This document shows, one piece after another, positions 44,770 through 55,270 of a stretch of 64,000 nucleotides of DNA (positions within the stretch are counted from its first letter, which is position 1; the number at the start of each line of letters is the position of its first letter). The notes under the pieces were generated by a model, which saw only the letters and a list, made by a program, of their open reading frames with translations, was not told the origin of the DNA and did no database searches. The position numbers were made by a program, and so were the translations under genes. Origin of the DNA: Bradyrhizobium betae (GTDB lineage Bacteria > Pseudomonadota > Alphaproteobacteria > Rhizobiales > Xanthobacteraceae); assembly GCF_004123905.1 (NCBI RefSeq), contig NZ_MZXW01000035.1:372001-436000 (forward strand), in the 5' to 3' direction.

Positions 44770-44828
44770 GGTCTCTTCTCCCTGGGATCTCTACCTGAGC
44801 TAAGTCTTAGCCCAAGGATGGCAAGACT

Positions 44829-45479
44829 TCACGCCGGTTTGAGGGCCTGGACGGTGCGCTGGCAGATGGCAGTTATGCCGGCCCAGTTCCCGGCCCTGAT
44901 CTCTGCCGTCGGGCACAGCCAGGAACCGCCGACCGCCACGACATTGGGCTCGGCGAGCCATGTCGCCGCATTGGCCTCGCCGACGCCGCCTGTGGGGCAG
45001 AACCGCACGTTCGGGAACGGCCCACCGAGGGCGCGCAGGCCCTTGATGCCGCCGGCCTGCTCGGCCGGGAAGAATTTTGCGACGTCGAGGCCGTAGGACA
45101 GCGCCAACATCAGTTCGGACGCCGTGGCAATGCCCGGCGCGAACGGCAAGGAGCTGTCGGCGGCGACCTTGAGGAGATCGGGAGTCAGGCCCGGGCTGAT
45201 GCCGAACGCGACGCCGAGCTTCTCGACGCGGGTGAAGTCGGCCGGATTGAGGATCGTGCCGATGCCGACCACCGCTTCGGGGACTTCGGACATCATCGCC
45301 CGCGCGGCCTCGATCGCCACAGGGGTGCGCATGGTCACCTCCAGCGTGCGGACGCCGCCGGCCACCAGCGCACGCGCCAGCGGCACGGCATCCTGGATGC
45401 GCTCGATGGTCAGGACGGGAATAACGGTCGCGGCCTTGAACAGCGCGACGAGGTGGTTCTGTTGGGCTGCTGTGGTCAT
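44829..45479 (-). CDS. eda: 2-keto-3-deoxy-6-phosphogluconate aldolase (KDPG/KHG aldolase)
   Basis: A 216-residue TIM-barrel aldolase. The general base is Glu47 in RTLEVTMRTP, and the Schiff-base lysine is Lys135 in DVAKFFPAEQAGG. It splits KDPG to pyruvate and glyceraldehyde 3-phosphate, the last step of the Entner-Doudoroff route. ATG at 45479 was chosen because the family N-terminus starts there. Only 13 bases separate it from the KDG kinase gene upstream, so the two are co-transcribed. Confidence 0.92.
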   Translation of the reverse strand: MTTAAQQNHLVALFKAATVIPVLTIERIQDAVPLARALVAGGVRTLEVTMRTPVAIEAARAMMSEVPEAVVGIGTILNPADFTRVEKLGVAFGISPGLTPDLLKVAADSSLPFAPGIATASELMLALSYGLDVAKFFPAEQAGGIKGLRALGGPFPNVRFCPTGGVGEANAATWLAEPNVVAVGGSWLCPTAEIRAGNWAGITAICQRTVQALKPA

Positions 45480-45492
45480 CTTGGCTTTCGTT

Positions 45493-46494
45493 TCACTTGG
45501 TCGCTTGACGCGTGGTCGCCGGCCGGTGCCGCTTCTTCGGCGGCATGGCATAGCCCGGAATGATGGCGCCGGGATAGCAGATCACGAGACTGGCGAGGCG
45601 ATGCCCGGCCTGGGCGGCCTCGACCGGCTCGGATCCGGCAAGCCGGGCCGCGATATAGGCCGCGGCAAAGCTGTCGCCGGCCGCCGTGGTGTCAACGACC
45701 GGTTTGGTCATCGGTTCGGCGCGGACCTCGCTGGTGCCGCCGGGGAAGCGCAGCAGGCTGACGGGCTCGGCGAGCCGGAACACCAGCTCGGGCGCCGGAA
45801 TGCGCGCCATCAATTGCTCATGGCTCTCGCCGGGATAGAGCGCGAGCAGATCCTCGGTCGAGGTCAGCACGATGTCGGCGGCGGCAAAGGCTGCCGCAAA
45901 CACCTCGCGCGCGACATCGCGGTCCGGCCATCCGCGCGCGCGGAAGTTTGTGTCGAACACGAAGCGGGTGCCGAGCAGGCGCGCGCGCTTGATCGCCGCG
46001 AACAGGCGCTCGCGCCCGGGGGCATCGTAGATCGAGAGCGTGATCGCGGAGAGATAGACGATGTCGTAGCTCATCAGCGAGTTGAGCAGCTCGTCCGTCT
46101 CCGGCAGGCTCATCAGCTGGCGCGCCGCCGCGCTGTCGCGCCAGTGGAAGAACTGGCGCTCGCCCTTCGCATCCGTCTGGATCATGTAGAGGCCGGGCAG
46201 CTTGCCCGGCAGCCGCATGACCCGCCTTGTGCCCACGCTCTCGGCATTCCAGGCCGCGATCATCTCATCGCTCAAGGCATCATCGCCGAGCGCGGTGAGA
46301 TAGTCGACCTTGACCTCGAGCCGGGCCAGATACACCGCCGTGTTGAGGGTGTCGCCGCCGAAGCCGCGCGAGTACAGGCCGCCGCCCTGCCCGGCAGATT
46401 GCCCTGTGGAATGTCCACCTTGGGCCTGCCGGAGCTCGACCATGCATTCACCGATGCAAGCTACGCTCGCCATCGTCATATCCACGCTGTTCAT
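45493..46494 (-). CDS. kdgK: 2-keto-3-deoxygluconate kinase-like sugar kinase (PfkB family)
   Basis: A 333-residue ribokinase-family enzyme. The N-terminal glycine-rich segment GGLYSRGFGGDTLNTAVYLARL binds the sugar, and the C-terminal DTTAAGDSFAAAYIA contains the anion hole and catalytic Asp. The order kinase then KDPG aldolase strongly suggests phosphorylation of 2-keto-3-deoxy-aldonate. Several Met codons (residues 1, 6, 8) are possible starts. It begins 9 bases after the DenD-like gene ends. Confidence 0.9.
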   Translation of the reverse strand: MNSVDMTMASVACIGECMVELRQAQGGHSTGQSAGQGGGLYSRGFGGDTLNTAVYLARLEVKVDYLTALGDDALSDEMIAAWNAESVGTRRVMRLPGKLPGLYMIQTDAKGERQFFHWRDSAAARQLMSLPETDELLNSLMSYDIVYLSAITLSIYDAPGRERLFAAIKRARLLGTRFVFDTNFRARGWPDRDVAREVFAAAFAAADIVLTSTEDLLALYPGESHEQLMARIPAPELVFRLAEPVSLLRFPGGTSEVRAEPMTKPVVDTTAAGDSFAAAYIAARLAGSEPVEAAQAGHRLASLVICYPGAIIPGYAMPPKKRHRPATTRQATK

Positions 46495-46503
46495 CTGATA
46501 CGA

Positions 46504-47490
46504 TCAGGCGACGAAATTGCCGCCGAGCTCGTCCTCGATGTGAATGCGGATGATATCGTCGAAAGTCTTCTCGGCGGTGGTGAAGCCGAGCTCGAGCGAC
46601 CGCTTTGCGTTGAAGTTGCGCGGCCAGCCGCCAACGATGCCGACGATGAAGGGATCGGGCTCCCGCTTGATGCGGGCGGCGACCTTGTCGCCGGCGACGC
46701 GCTTCAGCGCCGCGATCTGCTCGCCGACCGTGGCCGAGAGGCCCGGCATGGTCAAATTACGGCGCGGGCCGACCGTGGCGAGGTCCATGGTACCCGCATG
46801 GAGCAGGAAGCCGACGGCCGAGCGCGGCGTGGCGTGCCAGTGGCGGACGTCCTCGGACACCGGGAGCACGGCCTCCTTGCCGGCCAGGGGCTCACGCAGG
46901 ATGTTGGAGAAGAAACCCGATGCCGCCTTGTTGGGCAGGCCCGGCCGGATGCAGATGGTCGGCAGGCGAATGCCGATGCCGTCGAGGAAGCCGCGGCGGG
47001 AATAGTCGGCGAGCAGCAATTCGCCGATCGCCTTCTGCGTGCCGTAACTAAGCAGCGGGGTGTGGAAGAATTCGTCGCCAATCGCGTCCGGGAACGGCGC
47101 GCCGAACACCGCGATCGAGGACGTGAACACCACGCGCGGCTTGTAGCCGCCGCCAATGACCCGGATCGCGTCGAGCAGCATCCGCGTGCCGTCGAGATTG
47201 ATGCGGTAACCCTTGTCGAAATCCAGCTCGGCCTCGCCCGAGACGATCGCGGCGAGATGGAAGATCGCATCCGGGCGGCCCGCGATCAGCTTCTCGGCCG
47301 CACCTGGGACTGCGAAATCGCCGGACACCGTTTCGACGGCAAAGGGGGCCTTCTCCGGCTTCTTCGGCTCGACCACGTCATGCATGGTCAGCTTGGTGAT
47401 CTCGCTCTTGCCGAGCCGACCGTCGCGCAGCAGCCGTTCACAGAATTTGCGGCCGACCATGCCGGCGGCGCCCAGAACCAGAATGTGCAA
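46504..47490 (-). CDS. denD: DenD-like NAD-dependent sugar/aldonate dehydrogenase (extended SDR)
   Basis: A 328-residue extended SDR. The NAD motif is LVLGAAGMVGRKF, the catalytic serine is in VFTSSIAVFG, and Tyr/Lys are in LLSYGTQKAIGE. It is close in layout to D-erythronate dehydrogenase DenD and uronate dehydrogenases. It oxidises a C2 alcohol or a lactol of a sugar acid. In this operon it could make the acid that the dehydratase at 53312 processes, but the true substrate is not known. Confidence 0.85.
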   Translation of the reverse strand: MHILVLGAAGMVGRKFCERLLRDGRLGKSEITKLTMHDVVEPKKPEKAPFAVETVSGDFAVPGAAEKLIAGRPDAIFHLAAIVSGEAELDFDKGYRINLDGTRMLLDAIRVIGGGYKPRVVFTSSIAVFGAPFPDAIGDEFFHTPLLSYGTQKAIGELLLADYSRRGFLDGIGIRLPTICIRPGLPNKAASGFFSNILREPLAGKEAVLPVSEDVRHWHATPRSAVGFLLHAGTMDLATVGPRRNLTMPGLSATVGEQIAALKRVAGDKVAARIKREPDPFIVGIVGGWPRNFNAKRSLELGFTTAEKTFDDIIRIHIEDELGGNFVA

Positions 47491-47554
47491 GAGCCTACTC
47501 CTTCTTATTGGCCGGGACGCGCCGCTCCTGACGCGCCCTCGGCAGGCCCCGCGA

Positions 47555-48430
47555 TCATTCCTTCACGGCGCCGGTCATTGCCGACACATAGTACTCCACG
47601 AAGAAGGAATAAAGGATAACTACAGGGACCGAGCCGGTCAGGGCCGCCGCCATCAGCGCGCCCCAATGGTAGACGTCGCCATTGACGAGCTCGGTGATGG
47701 CGCCGACGGGGATGGTCTTGTTCTCGGACGAGGAGATGAAGGTCAACGCGTAGATGAACTCGTTCCAGGACAACGTGAAGGCGAAAATTCCCGCCGAGAT
47801 CACCCCTGGCAGCGAGAGCGGCAGCGTGATCTTGATGAGGATCTGAAGCCGCGTCGCCCCGTCGATCAGCGCGCACTCCTCCAGCTCGTAAGGAATGGTG
47901 CGGAAATAGCCCATCAGCAGCCAGGTGCAGAACGGAATCAGGAAGGTCGGATAGGTCAGGATAAGCGCCAGATTGCCGTCGAACAGCCCGAGCTGGAACA
48001 CGATCGCCGCCAGCGGAATGAACAGGATCGAGGGCGGCACGAGATAGCCGAGGAAGATCGCGAGCCCGACATAGCGCGAGCCCTTATAGCGCAGACGCTC
48101 GATCGCATAGGCGGCGCAGACGCTCGCGAACAGCGAGATGAAGGTCGAGGACACCGAGACGATCACGGTGTTCCACATCCAGAGCGGATAGTCGGTGTCG
48201 AAGAACAGCTTCTTGATATGCTCCAGCGTCGGATTCACGATCCAGAACGGATTGTACTTCTCGTAATCGTACATCTCCGCGTCCGGCTTGAACGTCGCGA
48301 CCGCCATCCAATAGAACGGGAACAGCAGGAAGAAGATGATCAGGAGCAGCGGAAGGTAGACGCGCAGGAATTTGCGCGGAAAACTTTCCAGATAGTCCAT
48401 TCCGACGCTTTCGTCGTCTGCGGTGCTCAT
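47555..48430 (-). CDS. Carbohydrate ABC transporter permease (MalG/UgpE type)
   Basis: A 291-residue inner-membrane protein with six helices. The permease EAA loop, ECALIDGATRLQILIKITLPLSLPG, contacts the ATPase. It pairs with the permease at 48433-49380. Only two bases separate their coding regions. It imports the solute bound by the periplasmic protein at 49448-50761. The sugar is likely an aldonic or uronic sugar, from the catabolic genes that follow. Confidence 0.92.
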   Translation of the reverse strand: MSTADDESVGMDYLESFPRKFLRVYLPLLLIIFFLLFPFYWMAVATFKPDAEMYDYEKYNPFWIVNPTLEHIKKLFFDTDYPLWMWNTVIVSVSSTFISLFASVCAAYAIERLRYKGSRYVGLAIFLGYLVPPSILFIPLAAIVFQLGLFDGNLALILTYPTFLIPFCTWLLMGYFRTIPYELEECALIDGATRLQILIKITLPLSLPGVISAGIFAFTLSWNEFIYALTFISSSENKTIPVGAITELVNGDVYHWGALMAAALTGSVPVVILYSFFVEYYVSAMTGAVKE

Positions 48431-48432
48431 GG

Positions 48433-49380
48433 TCAGTCCCTCCCGCCCTGTTGCCAGCGGGAACGCTGAAGTCCGAAGAAACTCAACAGGATTGCCGCGA
48501 CCAGGAACGGAATCATCGCGTTCGAGATCGCCGCGCCCTCCCCGAGATTGCCGCCGGTGATGGCGCGCTGGAACGACAGCGTCGCCATCAGATGCGTGGC
48601 ATTGATCGGCCCGCCCCGCGTGATGGTGTAGATCAGCTGGAAGTCGGTGAAGGTCATCAGCACCGAGAACGTCATCACGACCGCGATGATCGGCGACAGC
48701 ATCGGCAGCGTGATGTGGCGGAAGCGCTGCATGTTGGTGGCGCCATCGAGATTGGCAGCCTCATAGAGCGAGGGCGAGATGGTCTGAAGTCCCGCCAGCA
48801 GCGTGATCGCCACGAAAGGTACGCCGCGCCAGATATTGGCAGCCACCACCGACCAGCGCGCATTCCAGGGATCGCCGAGGAAATCGATGTAGCGCGTGAT
48901 CAGGCCGGCCTTGATCAGCACCCAGGAGATGATCGAGAACTGGCTGTCATAGATCCACCAGAACGCGATCGCGGACAGCACCGTCGGCACCACGAAGGGC
49001 AACAGCACGATCGCGCGGACCATCGACTTGAACGGCAGCCGCTCGTTGAGCAGCAGCGCCAGGTAAAGCCCGATGGCGAATTTCACGAGGCTCGCGGCGA
49101 CCGTATAGAAGATGGTGTTGAACACCGAGAGCCAGAACACCGAGTCTTTCGACAGCGAGACGAAGTTCTGGAAGCCGATGTAGCGCCCGGCCCCGCCGAT
49201 CTTGGTGTCGGTCATGCCGAGCCAGAAACCCAGCGCCAGCGGGTATGCCAGGAACAGGATGAGAATCGCGATCGCCGGCACCATGAACATCGCGCCGAGA
49301 AAGTTCCGGCTCTCGAATGCTCTGGTCCACATGCTGCTGCGCTTGACCTGCGCGACAGCGGACTCGGCCATGACTGCCAT
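48433..49380 (-). CDS. Carbohydrate ABC transporter permease (MalF/UgpA type)
   Basis: A 315-residue inner-membrane protein. Its EAA loop is YEAANLDGATNMQRFRHITLPMLSP. It forms the channel with the MalG-type permease. ATG at 49380 is preferred: AGGGGAAT lies about ten bases upstream on the coding strand. An in-frame ATG 24 bases further upstream would start within the weak spacer. Confidence 0.92.
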   Translation of the reverse strand: MAVMAESAVAQVKRSSMWTRAFESRNFLGAMFMVPAIAILILFLAYPLALGFWLGMTDTKIGGAGRYIGFQNFVSLSKDSVFWLSVFNTIFYTVAASLVKFAIGLYLALLLNERLPFKSMVRAIVLLPFVVPTVLSAIAFWWIYDSQFSIISWVLIKAGLITRYIDFLGDPWNARWSVVAANIWRGVPFVAITLLAGLQTISPSLYEAANLDGATNMQRFRHITLPMLSPIIAVVMTFSVLMTFTDFQLIYTITRGGPINATHLMATLSFQRAITGGNLGEGAAISNAMIPFLVAAILLSFFGLQRSRWQQGGRD

Positions 49381-49447
49381 GTCGGATTCCCCTGGAACGA
49401 ACAATCACGGCGTCCGGCGAACCGGACGCCGCGCGGATTGGAGTTGA

Positions 49448-50761
49448 TCAGACCTGGTAGTAGCGCTTGGCGCGCTCGGCGGCGCGCGCAGCCGCCTGCT
49501 TCGGCGTCGCCGAGCCCGAGGCTGCTTCCGCAAACATGTCGACGACGACAAAGTCGCCCATCACGGCGGCCGAGGCGTAACCAAGATCGCCGGCATAGCC
49601 GTTGTCACGGCAGCGCTTCAGGCAGTCACGATACGGGGTGATCTTCGGGTCCGACGTCCAGACCGGATTGTCGTTATAGGCCGGCAGCGGCGGAGACACG
49701 TAGCCGTTCGAGGAAACCTCCCAGGCGTCGTAGTTCTCCTTGTCCATCATGAACTTGATGTATTCCTTGACCGCCTTCGGATACTTCGAGTGCTTGTAAC
49801 CGTAGTAGACCAGTACGTTCTGCTGCTCGGTCGACACGCCAACCGGGCCGATCGGCATCGGCGCGTGGTTCATGTCCTTGGCGATCTCCTGCTGCTTGGG
49901 ATCGGTGGAGTTCTTGCCCACGGTCCAGATCGAGATGCCGTTCAGGGTCAGGCTGAGTTCGCCGTTCAGGAACGCCTTGTTGTTGTTCGAGTCGTTCCAG
50001 GACAGCACGCCGGGGATGAAGGTCTCGTAGAGCTGCTTGACGTATTCGAGCGCGGCGATCGTCTCCGGCGAGTCGATCACGACCTCGTTCTTGTCGCTGA
50101 CGACCTTGCCGCCGAACGCCCACAGCGCCCACTGGCACCAACCGTTGGCATCGCCGGTGGCGTGGCCGAGCGCGAAGCCGGCCGGCGTGTTGTTCTTCTT
50201 CAACGCCTGGCACAGCTTGAGGAAGCCGGCGGTGTCCTTGGGGAATTCGTCGAAGCCCGCGGCCTTCACATGGCTGATGCGGTAGTTCAGGCAGCCGCCG
50301 GTCGCGCCCTGCGGAATGGCGATCCAGCTGTTGCCCTTCTTGCCGTAACGCTCGGCAACCGGATACCAGCCGCCATACTGCGCGCCGAGATAGTCGGCGA
50401 TGTCAGTCATGTCGATCAGCTTTTCCGGGAATTTGTGGGGATCATCGAGCGTGCCGATGATCAGGTCGGGGCCGGCGCCGACATTGGCGGCGACCGCCGC
50501 CTTCGGACGGATGTCTTCCCAGCTCTCAGCCTCGAGCTTGACCTTGACGCCGGTCGTCTCGGAGAACTTCTTGGTCTGCTCGGCGAACTTGTCGAACTCG
50601 GCCTGGATGAACTGCTTCCAGCGCAACACGCGAATGGAGGCGTTCGGCTCCGGCGTGTTGGTCCAGGTCGCCGCACGCACCGGGACGATGCCCGGGCCGG
50701 CCAGCAACGCTGCGCCGCCCAGGCCGGCTTTAAGCACACTTCGCCTGTCGAAATTGCTCAT
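49448..50761 (-). CDS. Extracellular solute-binding protein, family 1 (sugar type)
   Basis: A 437-residue binding protein. A Tat-like signal FDRRSVLKAGLGGAALLAGPGIVPVRA precedes the mature part. The SBP_bac_1 fold is shown by GPDLIIGTLDDPHKFPEKLIDM, GATGGCLNYRISHVKA and LNGISIWTVG. It captures sugars for the permeases that follow. The gene begins 62 bases after the ATPase gene ends, and no operator is seen in that gap. Ligand unknown. Confidence 0.92.
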   Translation of the reverse strand: MSNFDRRSVLKAGLGGAALLAGPGIVPVRAATWTNTPEPNASIRVLRWKQFIQAEFDKFAEQTKKFSETTGVKVKLEAESWEDIRPKAAVAANVGAGPDLIIGTLDDPHKFPEKLIDMTDIADYLGAQYGGWYPVAERYGKKGNSWIAIPQGATGGCLNYRISHVKAAGFDEFPKDTAGFLKLCQALKKNNTPAGFALGHATGDANGWCQWALWAFGGKVVSDKNEVVIDSPETIAALEYVKQLYETFIPGVLSWNDSNNNKAFLNGELSLTLNGISIWTVGKNSTDPKQQEIAKDMNHAPMPIGPVGVSTEQQNVLVYYGYKHSKYPKAVKEYIKFMMDKENYDAWEVSSNGYVSPPLPAYNDNPVWTSDPKITPYRDCLKRCRDNGYAGDLGYASAAVMGDFVVVDMFAEAASGSATPKQAAARAAERAKRYYQV

Positions 50762-50823
50762 CGTTCTCTCCCTAAGATTTTATATTTGTATTTATTTGGT
50801 AGTTCGGCAGTCCTTCGGCGTCG

Positions 50824-51885
<1,062 letters not shown>

Positions 51886-52031
51886 CTAGCTCCCTCCTCG
51901 AAAGTCCACGACGCCTCTCGCGCCGCGACCGTCTTGTTTTTTCAGACTTCACCAACCGAAGCCCGATCTTACCAGGCGACATTGTCGGCAGTTTGTGCGG
52001 TTTTGGCAATTTGTCTTTGGTTAGTCTGTGC

Positions 52032-52045
52032 TGGTAGCGCTGTCA
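52032..52045. promoter_or_regulatory. LacI-type operator, imperfect copy (divergent promoter)
   Basis: TGGTAGCGCTGTCA has the central CG and left arm of a LacI-family operator; the right arm differs from the perfect copy at 53160-53173. It lies between the divergent sugar ABC operon and the LacI gene. Confidence 0.5.
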
Positions 52046-52087
52046 ACGATCCTTTGGTTTCGGGAGTGGCTATGCTATGAGCAGGAA

Positions 52088-53188
52088 ATGGGTCGAAAAC
52101 GCACCAAGTCAGGCAAAATCCGGCTGGCGGAAGTCGCCGAGCTCGCCGGCGTGAGCCCGATTACAGCATCCCGATTCTTCCGTAATCCGGAGGCGCTGTC
52201 GGTCGCCAAGCGGACGCGGGTCGAGAGCGCAGCCAAGGAGCTCGGCTATGTGCCGAACCTGGCGGCACGCGCGCTGGCCTCACAACGCACCGAAGTGATC
52301 GGTGTCTTGATTCCGTCACTGACCAACAACGTGTTTTCCGACGTGCTGCGCGGCATCTATGACGCCTATGAGGGCAGCCGCTACTCGATCCAGCTGTCCA
52401 ACACACGCTACAGCATCCTCCAGGAGGAGCGACTGCTGCGCCTGTTTCTCGCACAGAAGCCGGCCGGGCTGATCGTCACCGGCATCGACCAGACCACGGA
52501 ATCGCGGGCGATGCTGGAGGCGGCCGACTGCCCGATCGTCCAGATCATGGAGATCGGCCCAAACCCGGTCGACATGATGATCGGCTTTTCCCACTATGAT
52601 GCAGCACGCGCGGCTATTGCGCATCTGTTCGCGCAAGGCCACCGCAGGATCGGCTTCGTCGGCGCGCGCATGGATCCGCGGGTGCAGCGGCGGCTGGACG
52701 GATATGTCTCAGCCATGAAGGACGCCTCCCTGTTCGAGCAGCGCCTCGTCGTCACGACGGCAACGCCGACCTCGGTGACACTCGGCGGCGCCCTGTTCAC
52801 CGATCTGCTGGCACGAGAGCCCGGCATCGATGCGGTGTTCTGCGCCAACGACGACCTTGCACTCGGTGTCCTGTTCGAATGCCGCCGCCGGGAGATCGCA
52901 ATCCCCGAGCAGATCGCGATCGTCGGCTTCAACGATCTCGAATTCATGGCCTCCGCCGTCCCGACGCTGACCAGTGTGCGCACCAACCGTTACGAGATGG
53001 GCAAAACGGCAGCCACCATGCTGATCGAGGCGATCGACGGGCGGCGCCCGGAGCAGCCGGTGCTCGACCTCGGCTTCAAGGTGATCGAGCGGCAAAGCTC
53101 ATCGTCGCGACATCAGGACAGCAGGCCGGCTGCATCAGGCGGCAGCGCGCAGAACAAAATGGTAGCGTTACCAAGTGGCCATGACTAG
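52088..53188 (+). CDS. LacI-family transcriptional regulator of the sugar-acid genes
   Basis: A 366-residue LacI/GalR protein. The N-terminal HTH is IRLAEVAELAGVSPITASRFFRNPEALS, followed by the hinge helix AARALASQR and the sugar-binding core (GVLIPSLTNNVFSDVLRG, VFCANDDLALG). The N-terminus MGRKRTKSG resembles GntR/gluconate-type LacI members, which sense gluconate or related acids. Two operators (52032, 53160) flank it. It should repress both the divergent ABC operon and the downstream dehydratase operon. Confidence 0.9.
   Translation: MGRKRTKSGKIRLAEVAELAGVSPITASRFFRNPEALSVAKRTRVESAAKELGYVPNLAARALASQRTEVIGVLIPSLTNNVFSDVLRGIYDAYEGSRYSIQLSNTRYSILQEERLLRLFLAQKPAGLIVTGIDQTTESRAMLEAADCPIVQIMEIGPNPVDMMIGFSHYDAARAAIAHLFAQGHRRIGFVGARMDPRVQRRLDGYVSAMKDASLFEQRLVVTTATPTSVTLGGALFTDLLAREPGIDAVFCANDDLALGVLFECRRREIAIPEQIAIVGFNDLEFMASAVPTLTSVRTNRYEMGKTAATMLIEAIDGRRPEQPVLDLGFKVIERQSSSSRHQDSRPAASGGSAQNKMVALPSGHD
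53160..53173. promoter_or_regulatory. LacI-type operator before the dehydratase operon
   Basis: TGGTAGCGTTACCA has perfect 5-base arms TGGTA/TACCA and the central CG typical of LacI-family operators. It lies inside the last codons of the LacI gene and about 140 bases before the dehydratase ATG. Confidence 0.7.
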
Positions 53189-53311
53189 TATCGAACTTGT
53201 GAGGAAACGACCCACCAATGGGCAGGCCCACCATCGCCCACACCGTTGGGCATCGCACAAGCCGACAGCTTAAGACGCGACGCCAGTGCGTTTGCATTGC
53301 AGGAGAAACCA

Positions 53312-55141
53312 ATGACAAAAAAGCCAACCAATGGGCACGCGCCCGCCGGTAACGGCACCCGCCGCCACCTTCGCTCCCAGGAATGGTTCAACAACCCGCA
53401 TAACCCGGGTATGACCGCGCTCTACATGGAGCGCTATCTGAACTACGGCCTCACCCGCGCCGAGCTTCAGTCCGGCAAGCCGATCATCGGCATCGCCCAG
53501 ACCGGCAACGACCTCTCCCCCTGCAACCGCCACCATATCGAGCTGGCGCATCGCGTCCGCGAAGGCATCCGCGAGGCCGGCGGCATCGCAATGGAATTCC
53601 CGACCCATCCGATCCAGGAGACCGGCAAGCGCCCGACCGCGGCGCTCGACCGCAACCTCGCCTATCTCGGCCTGGTCGAGATCCTCTATGGCTATCCGCT
53701 TGACGGCGTCGTGCTGACCACCGGCTGCGACAAGACCACGCCCGCCTGCATGATGGCGGCGGCAACCGTGAATCTGCCCGCGATCGTGCTGTCGGGCGGC
53801 CCGATGCTGAACGGCTGGCACAATGGCGAGCGCACCGGCTCCGGCACCATCGTCTGGAAGTCGCGCGAGCGGCTCGCCGCGGGCGAGATCGACTACGACG
53901 AATTCATGGAGATCGTGGCGTCATCGGCGCCCTCGGTCGGCCATTGCAACACCATGGGCACGGCGTCGACCATGAACGGGCTTGCCGAAGCGCTCGGCTT
54001 CTCGCTGCCGGGCTGTGCTGCGATCCCGGCGCCCTATCGCGAGCGCGGCCAGATCGCCTACGAGACCGGAAAACGCGCCGTCGAAATGGTCTGGGAAGAC
54101 CTCAAGCCCTCGGACATCCTGACCCGCAAGGCGTTTGAGAACTGCATCGTCATCAACTCCGCGATCGGCGGCTCGACCAATGCGCCGATCCACATCAATG
54201 CGCTGGCCCGCCACATCGGCGTCGAGCTGTCGATCGACGACTGGCAGAAATTCGGCCATGACGTGCCGCTGCTGGTCAACATGCAGCCGGCCGGCTTCTA
54301 TCTCGGCGAGGAATTCCACCGCGCCGGCGGCGTGCCGGCCGTGGTGCGCGAATTGATGAAGCACAAGCGCATCCACGAGGACGCGGTCACCGTCAACGGC
54401 CGCGGCATCGGCGAGAACTGCAAGGATGCGCCCGCGCCCGACAACGACGTGATCCACGCCTACGACAAGCCGCTGGTGAAGGACGCCGGCTTCCTCGTGC
54501 TGAAGGGCAATCTGTTCGATTCCGCGATCATGAAGACCAGCGTGATCTCGAAGGAATTCCGTGACCGCTATCTGAGCAATCCGAAGGACCTGAACGCCTT
54601 CGAGGGCCGCGCCATCGTGTTCGAGGGCCCGGAAGATTATCACGAGCGGATCGACGATGCCTCGCTCGACATCGACGAGCGCTGCGTGCTGTTCATCCGC
54701 GGCACCGGCCCGATCGGCTATCCCGGCGGCGCCGAGGTCGTGAACATGCAGCCGCCGGCAGCGCTGATCAAGCGCGGCATCCACTCCCTGCCCTGCATCG
54801 GCGACGGCCGCCAGTCCGGCACCTCGGGCTCGCCCTCGATCCTGAACGCCTCGCCGGAAGCCGCCGCCAATGGCGGGCTTGCGATCCTCAGGACCGGCGA
54901 CAAGGTGCGCGTCGACCTCAACAAGGGCAGCGCGAATATCCTGATCTCGGACGACGAGGTGAAGAAGCGTCACGCCGAGCTGATGGCCAATGGCGGCTTC
55001 AAGCATCCGGCGAACCAGACGCCGTGGCAGGAGCTTTATCGCAACACCGTCGGCCAGCAATCGACCGGCGCCTGCATGGAGCTCGCCACAAGGTACCAGA
55101 ATGTCGCGGGTACGTTTGGCGTGGCGCGGGACAATCACTAG
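53312..55141 (+). CDS. IlvD/Edd-family aldonate dehydratase, L-arabinonate/D-xylonate type
   Basis: A 609-residue dehydratase. Cys71 (SPCNRH), Cys139 ([11 protein letters not shown]) and Cys212 (VGHCNTMG) would hold a [2Fe-2S] cluster, with the Lys141 next to Asp140 as the carbamylated Mg ligand. Their spacing (68 and 73 residues) is that of the known rhizobial L-arabinonate dehydratase, so a sugar-acid dehydratase is more likely than IlvD itself. The product is a 2-keto-3-deoxy-aldonate. ATG at 53312 follows GCAGGAGAAACC. Confidence 0.9.
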   Translation: MTKKPTNGHAPAGNGTRRHLRSQEWFNNPHNPGMTALYMERYLNYGLTRAELQSGKPIIGIAQTGNDLSPCNRHHIELAHRVREGIREAGGIAMEFPTHPIQETGKRPTAALDRNLAYLGLVEILYGYPLDGVVLTTGCDKTTPACMMAAATVNLPAIVLSGGPMLNGWHNGERTGSGTIVWKSRERLAAGEIDYDEFMEIVASSAPSVGHCNTMGTASTMNGLAEALGFSLPGCAAIPAPYRERGQIAYETGKRAVEMVWEDLKPSDILTRKAFENCIVINSAIGGSTNAPIHINALARHIGVELSIDDWQKFGHDVPLLVNMQPAGFYLGEEFHRAGGVPAVVRELMKHKRIHEDAVTVNGRGIGENCKDAPAPDNDVIHAYDKPLVKDAGFLVLKGNLFDSAIMKTSVISKEFRDRYLSNPKDLNAFEGRAIVFEGPEDYHERIDDASLDIDERCVLFIRGTGPIGYPGGAEVVNMQPPAALIKRGIHSLPCIGDGRQSGTSGSPSILNASPEAAANGGLAILRTGDKVRVDLNKGSANILISDDEVKKRHAELMANGGFKHPANQTPWQELYRNTVGQQSTGACMELATRYQNVAGTFGVARDNH

Positions 55142-55150
55142 CAGCCACAC

Positions 55151-55236
55151 CGTCATTGCGAGGAGCGAAGCGACGAAGCAATCCAGACTGCCTCAGCGGC
55201 ATGATTCTGGATTGGTTCGCTGCGCTCGCGATGACG
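55151..55236. repeat. Dispersed palindromic element (CGTCATTGCGAG family), copy 3
   Basis: CGTCATTGCGAGGAGCGAAGCGACGAAGCAATCCAG is mirrored by CTGGATTGGTTCGCTGCGCTCGCGATGACG. It is the most diverged of the three copies. It lies between the dehydratase and the first SDR gene in the same operon direction, so it may be transcribed through. Confidence 0.8.
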
Positions 55237-55270
55237 ATCGGATAGACCTTTCAAGAAGGAGAAAAACAAA

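Noticed and set aside
45124-47619. 831-codon plus-strand open frame antisense to aldolase, kinase and DenD genes
   Set aside because: Spans three well-supported genes on the other strand and has no motif.
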